Shown here in pieces: positions 7,083 through 10,489 of a stretch of 10,489 nt of DNA (within the stretch, counting starts at the first letter, position 1; every line of letters begins with the position of its first letter). The DNA is taken from NCBI GenBank assembly GCA_903930395.1, contig CAIYYE010000228.1, positions 1 through 10,489 on the forward strand. Direction: 5' to 3'. Origin of the DNA: an uncultured beta proteobacterium. Its GTDB lineage: Bacteria > Pseudomonadota > Gammaproteobacteria > Burkholderiales > Rhodocyclaceae. The position numbers and the translations under genes were made by a program. The notes under the pieces are model-generated. The model saw only the letters and a list, made by a program, of their open reading frames with translations. It was not told where the DNA came from and did no database searches.

Positions 7083-9149
7083 TCAGAATTTCCAGCGTGT
7101 CGTGAGTTGCAGCGAGGGTTCGATGACGACCGGGGTGGCCGGCACATAGTCGGAAACATATTCAACGCGGCGCGGGCCGATCAAGTTACGTCCGCTGAGC
7201 GCGATCTCGAGGTCCCTGGTGAGTTTGAAGGCGTAGCGCAAATCCAGTGTGACATAACCGGGGATACGAATTTCCGTGGTGTAGGGCGAGAGCGTCCGGA
7301 CCATGCCGGATGAGCCGCGCAACCAGGCGTCTAACTGCTGGTTCTCCGACAGATTCCACTGCGAACGCAGCGAGCCGGTATGGCGTGCCGTACCCCTTTC
7401 GTCGGCCTTTCCCTGGGCATCGCTAATCGGGTTGCTCGAGGCGTCCATGTCGACGTGGGTCAGCGCATACGACAACTGGAGGCGCCATGTCGGCGAGAGG
7501 AGCCAGTCCAGGCTCAGTTCTGCACCGGTGAGCCAGCCATTGGCCGCATTATTCCGATCGAGATTCTGGATAACGACGGGAATCGGGCCAAATGAAAGAT
7601 TGACCTCGGTAGTGCCCAGGGTGCTTGAGACGAGATTGGCATAGCGATAACGATAGAGCGAAAGGTCGATACTGAAATGAGGCGCGAGTTGACTGCGAAA
7701 CCCCAGTTCACCGCCTTCGATGGTCTCCCTGCTCAATGGGAGGCTGCCGGGCTGGGAGCGAAGCATTGACAGAAACGGACCGGTGGTCGGCCCCTGATAG
7801 CCCGAGATCATGCTGACGTCAGATTCGGCACGCGACGGTATGCGCGGTGCCCTGGCGTATTTTGCCCAAAGGGTATGGTTGCGTGTCGGCGTCCACATCA
7901 GGGTGGCGCTCGGCGAGAGAAAGCTGCCGCCCAGATTGCTCTGATCCCAGCGGGCACCAACGCCCAGCTGCCAGGTGTCGGGAACCAGTGTCCAGTTGTC
8001 GTGGAGGAAAACGCCTGAGCTTCTTTGCGTAAATTCCCGTCGGGGAATGGTCATTTCAAAGGCAAAATTGCTCCACGCTTCGTCTGACATGGTTCGATGC
8101 GTCAGACCCCACAGCAGGTCGTGTTCAGCGAAGGTGTAACGGCCCTGATAGTCGAGATCGAATTTGACATATCTGATTTCGAATGCATTTTTGAGGCCGA
8201 TCTGGGCATTGCTCAAAGATGACTGAATAGATGACTCGAATCCTTGTTCAGTCAGCCAGCGGTAGCGAGCGCCGAGCATCTGGGTGCTCGTTTTTTCATC
8301 GACGGCAATGGGATCGAGAACCATGGGATCCAGCGGATTGATCGTGAACGGGTAGAGATCCCCTTGCGTTGAGTTGGCGACATTGGCCCAGACGGTGAGA
8401 GCGCTGCCGGCCGTCAGGGTCCGGTCGAAGCGGAAATCGACGGTACTGGCGGTCAGATCGTCGGCGCTGTAGCTGCCATCGGCAGATTTTTTTGCAGGCC
8501 CGGCATGGCGCCCCTGGGCCGAGAGTTTCCAGGATGTGTCGGCGTCGATGTTGCCGGCTGCCCGGGCGTACAACTGCCGCTGTCCATGGGTACCGATGCT
8601 TGCGGCCAGCATGCCGTTTGCTTCGCCGTGCGAATGCTTGCTGATGATGTTGATGACACCATTGACCGCATTGGCGCCCCACATGGCGGCCCCGACCCCG
8701 CGAATGATTTCTATGCGTTCGATGTCTTCCAGTGGGATTTGGTCATGCTCCCAGAGGGTGCCCGAAAAAAACGGGTCGTAGATACTGCGCCCGTCGACGA
8801 GCACCTGCAATTTATTGGAAAACCGGCCATTGAAGCCGCGCGCCGTGACCGCGTAGCGTCCGCTATCGATCTGTGCAACCTGGATGCCGGGCGCCATGCG
8901 CAGCACGTCGGGCAGCGTCTGCGCGCCTGAGCGGCGAATATCATCGGCGCTGATGACGAAAGCTGCGGCGGGAACATTGTTGAGGCTCTGATTTCGCCGG
9001 GATACGGACGAAACTTCAATTTTTGTTAAATCTTCGAGATTCAGGTCGTCATCCTGGGCTGATATGGCGTTATGCCATATTGCAGCCATAAAAATGGCAA
9101 CAACATATGAATTTAACGAAAAATTTACAATAATTTGTTTTTTAAACAA
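7083..9149 (-). CDS. TonB-dependent outer-membrane receptor
   Basis: Receptor of about 688 residues, first gene of the operon. With a TTG start at 9149 it has a normal signal peptide (MFKKQ, hydrophobic core, cleavage near NAISA-QDD at 31). Next comes the NLEDLTKIEVSSVSRRNQS lead segment, then the plug domain (about 45-165) with the VPAAAFVISADDIRRSGA segment, LPDVLRMAPGIQVAQI, VLVDGRSIYDP, the IERIEIIRG motif and WGANAVNGVINIISK. A beta-barrel follows, ending in TTRWKF with the terminal Phe usual for outer-membrane proteins. The frame stays open to a TTG at 9209, but that would add 20 hydrophilic residues ahead of the signal peptide and overlap a candidate promoter. No ATG is available at a sensible place. 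The ligand is unknown; no siderophore or cobalamin genes are nearby. In the operon it may act as the outer-membrane input to the YfiR-kinase pair. Confidence 0.92.
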   Translation of the reverse strand: MFKKQIIVNFSLNSYVVAIFMAAIWHNAISAQDDDLNLEDLTKIEVSSVSRRNQSLNNVPAAAFVISADDIRRSGAQTLPDVLRMAPGIQVAQIDSGRYAVTARGFNGRFSNKLQVLVDGRSIYDPFFSGTLWEHDQIPLEDIERIEIIRGVGAAMWGANAVNGVINIISKHSHGEANGMLAASIGTHGQRQLYARAAGNIDADTSWKLSAQGRHAGPAKKSADGSYSADDLTASTVDFRFDRTLTAGSALTVWANVANSTQGDLYPFTINPLDPMVLDPIAVDEKTSTQMLGARYRWLTEQGFESSIQSSLSNAQIGLKNAFEIRYVKFDLDYQGRYTFAEHDLLWGLTHRTMSDEAWSNFAFEMTIPRREFTQRSSGVFLHDNWTLVPDTWQLGVGARWDQSNLGGSFLSPSATLMWTPTRNHTLWAKYARAPRIPSRAESDVSMISGYQGPTTGPFLSMLRSQPGSLPLSRETIEGGELGFRSQLAPHFSIDLSLYRYRYANLVSSTLGTTEVNLSFGPIPVVIQNLDRNNAANGWLTGAELSLDWLLSPTWRLQLSYALTHVDMDASSNPISDAQGKADERGTARHTGSLRSQWNLSENQQLDAWLRGSSGMVRTLSPYTTEIRIPGYVTLDLRYAFKLTRDLEIALSGRNLIGPRRVEYVSDYVPATPVVIEPSLQLTTRWKF

Positions 9150-9180
9150 GATGTTGTGTGTCTGTCCGGGGTGGGGGCGA

Positions 9181-9209
9181 ACTATGCCATTGCTAAGGTT
9201 TGATATCAA
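9181..9209 (-). promoter_or_regulatory. candidate sigma-70 promoter of the receptor operon
   Basis: Read leftward, TTGATA (9209-9204) and CATAGT (9186-9181) are 17 bases apart, matching the -35 and -10 consensus at 5 and 4 of 6 positions. The stretch is AT-rich within GC-rich surroundings. Transcription would begin near 9174, upstream of the TTG start at 9149. This is a pattern match only. Confidence 0.35.
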
Positions 9210-9261
9210 TAAAGTCTTTGAAAGTCATCTTGCGTGACCGGAAATCAAAGTCCCATCCAAT

Positions 9262-9294
9262 AAAAAAGCTGGCCGGATTTCTCCGGCCAGCTTT
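9262..9294 (-). terminator. rho-independent terminator of the Tim44-like gene
   Basis: A perfect 13-bp stem (9265-9277 with 9282-9294, AAAGCTGGCCGGA with its complement) closes a 4-base loop. On the leftward strand it is followed by a run of six T (9267-9262). It lies about 20 bases after the stop of the leftward Tim44-like gene and should also insulate the receptor operon, whose start is about 110 bases further on. Confidence 0.92.
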
Positions 9295-9313
9295 GCTGAA
9301 AGGCTAGCTGCGC

Positions 9314-10180
9314 TTACTGGACTTGCTGAATGCCGGCCAGTACCCAGCCGCGGCTGTTGTCGGTCGGTTTGGTCATGTGCCAGATTTCGTCGAACGGGGT
9401 CGGAGCGGCGCCCTTTTCCTCGCTGATCAGGCCGGTGAAACGGATACTGACCACGTAGCGGCTGGCTTCTTCGGCCACATCAAGCACTTCGCCATTGAGC
9501 TGGGCGACATCGGTTTCCTGCGTTGCTGCGCCACGTTCGCCCATGCCCAGCTTGATCTCGGCGAACATCTCCGGGGAGGTGAATTCGCGGATGTCGTCAA
9601 GATTGCCGGCATCGTTGGCTGCCTGCAGGCGGATGAAGTTGACTTTGGCGTTACGCACGAAGCTTTCAACATCAAAGCCGGCCGGGATGTTGCCGGTGCT
9701 CGATGCGGCGACCGGTGCGGCAGCTGTACCGCCGGCTGGGATGAAATCAGGCTCGTGCGGCGTGTTGCCGTAATTCGGGTTGGCACCGGCATACTGCATG
9801 CCGCCTTGCTGCGTGGCTCCTGCCTTCTTGCGCATGAAGAAACCGATCACCATGACGACCGCCATGATCAGCAGGCCGATCATCATCATGTTGGCCAGGC
9901 CTTCGCCGAAACCGAAGTGCGAGGCCAGGGCGGCCAGGCCAAGACCGGCGGCGAGGCCAGCCAGCGGGCCCATCCACGAGCGCTTGGGCTGGGCGGCGGG
10001 GGCGGCTGCAGGAGCAGCGGTCGGTGCCGGCTTGGCGGCTGAAGGCGGGGCGCTGGGGGCGACCGACTGGCGCTGCATGCCCGACGAGCTACCGCCACCA
10101 AGGCGCTTGGCTTCTGCGTCACCGATTTGCAGGGTGAAGCCGAGCACGACTGCTGCGGCCATCAGTACGAAATTCTTCAT
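9314..10180 (-). CDS. Tim44-like domain protein, exported and membrane-anchored
   Basis: Protein of 288 residues. It has a signal peptide (1-24, ending DAEA before KRLGGGSSSG), then a Pro/Ala-rich low-complexity linker (about 40-68). A Gly/Ala-rich hydrophobic stretch (about 72-93) and a strong transmembrane helix (about 95-116, MMMIGLLIMAVVMVIGFFM before RKK) follow. After a second flexible linker comes a C-terminal Tim44-like domain (about 170-288), with a FVRNAKVNFIRLQAANDAG segment, an IREFTSPEMFAEIK segment, RYVVSIRFTGLISE and the closing DEIWHMTK to GWVLAGIQQ. In mitochondria the Tim44 domain binds membranes and helps protein import; the bacterial role is poorly known, and a membrane-associated transport or assembly role is only a family-based guess. 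It starts at an ATG preceded by GGAGA with 5-base spacing (10186-10190). It is probably a single-gene unit, given the strong terminator behind it. Confidence 0.9.
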   Translation of the reverse strand: MKNFVLMAAAVVLGFTLQIGDAEAKRLGGGSSSGMQRQSVAPSAPPSAAKPAPTAAPAAAPAAQPKRSWMGPLAGLAAGLGLAALASHFGFGEGLANMMMIGLLIMAVVMVIGFFMRKKAGATQQGGMQYAGANPNYGNTPHEPDFIPAGGTAAAPVAASSTGNIPAGFDVESFVRNAKVNFIRLQAANDAGNLDDIREFTSPEMFAEIKLGMGERGAATQETDVAQLNGEVLDVAEEASRYVVSIRFTGLISEEKGAAPTPFDEIWHMTKPTDNSRGWVLAGIQQVQ

Positions 10181-10185
10181 GGGTG

Positions 10186-10190
10186 TCTCC
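10186..10190 (-). promoter_or_regulatory. ribosome-binding site of the Tim44-like gene
   Basis: GGAGA on the leftward strand, 5 bases before the ATG at 10180, fixes the start. The 228-base gap from 10181 to 10408 holds no gene I can support. A TACACT sequence about 40 bases upstream of the ATG could be a -10 box, but it lacks a good -35 partner. Confidence 0.75.
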
Positions 10191-10408
10191 GTGTGGAAAA
10201 GTTACAAGTCGTAGTGTAGCTGCTTCCTGTTGCAGAAAAACTAACCCACGCCTGCATGATTGTTCGTAAAAACCGAATGATCGGCTGTTTGTTGTCAGGT
10301 TGGCGATTGTCTGGATCTGTAATCAAACAAATCCGGGCCGCACGTGAAGACGGCCGCCTTGCCCTGGCCGGAGGCTGGGGGGGATGAGCAGGGCGGGGCA
10401 GGCGGGCA

Positions 10409-10489
10409 TCAGAATTCGAGGCCGGGCATGGCCTTTAGGCCGGCCTGAAAGGCGTGCTTCTCCATGCCGATGTCGCTCACCGTGTCGGC
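10409..10489 (-). CDS. 3' end of an unrecognised leftward gene
   Basis: The last 26 codons and TGA stop of a frame that enters from the right edge. The visible end includes DIGMEKHAFQAGLKAMPGLEF. The frame is open to the edge, its codons are GC-rich at the third position like those of its neighbours, and it is in line with the leftward genes before it. I do not recognise the family from so short a piece. No convincing terminator separates it from the Tim44-like gene; a weak GGCCG/CGGCC pairing lies at about 10336-10356. Confidence 0.5.
   Translation of the reverse strand, partial: ADTVSDIGMEKHAFQAGLKAMPGLEF

Noticed and set aside
9193..9228. 11-codon leftward frame (MTFKDFIDIKP) ahead of the receptor gene, as a possible leader peptide
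   Set aside because: No ribosome-binding site, no attenuator hairpin after it, and the candidate promoter overlaps it.
9323..10042. Rightward open frame of 239 codons opposite the Tim44-like gene
   Set aside because: The product is a His/Gly/Asp-rich shadow of the opposite strand; the leftward gene has a signal peptide, a ribosome-binding site and a terminator.
10256..10387. 43-codon rightward frame upstream of the Tim44-like gene
   Set aside because: Short, without a ribosome-binding site, and ending in a low-complexity Gly/Trp tail; nothing supports it as a gene.

Overview
The window is GC-rich, densely coded bacterial DNA. The gene styles suggest a Gram-negative betaproteobacterium, perhaps of the Rhodocyclales (Dechloromonas/Azonexus type). 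The outer-membrane receptor, periplasmic YfiR-type protein, Tat-exported hydrolase and bacterial Tim44-like protein all fit this. The taxonomic guess is an inference from protein style, not from any marker gene.

Left region (1-2811): the 3' end of queC (queuosine/preQ0 biosynthesis) is followed after 2 bases by a YeeE/YedE-family sulfur-compound transporter. A small two-helix membrane protein of unknown function lies on the opposite strand and overlaps the transporter's end by 4 bases. After a 71-base divergent gap holding a perfect 6-bp hairpin comes a Tat-exported metallo-beta-lactamase-fold hydrolase with a complete two-metal site. The stop codon of that gene lies inside the left arm of a roughly 164-bp imperfect palindrome (2809-2972) that looks like a MITE or REP-type element.

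Middle region (3077-9149): selO (protein AMPylase, with Cys at the position that is selenocysteine in the human protein) runs rightward. It converges, with a 9-base overlap, on a leftward three-gene operon. In transcription order this operon encodes a TonB-dependent outer-membrane receptor, a periplasmic YfiR/DUF4154 protein, and an inner-membrane hybrid histidine kinase whose sensor region resembles the CHASE8 domain of YfiN. The genes are 2 bases apart and then overlap as ATGA. The layout spans outer membrane, periplasm, inner membrane and cytoplasm. It resembles a YfiBNR signalling system in which a TonB receptor replaces YfiB and a phosphorelay kinase replaces the diguanylate cyclase. This is the most interesting system in the window.

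Right region (9262-10489): a strong rho-independent terminator, then a leftward gene for an exported, membrane-anchored Tim44-like protein, a 228-base intergenic gap, and the last 26 codons of another leftward gene that I do not recognise. No tRNA, rRNA, CRISPR array, transposase or phage gene was seen.
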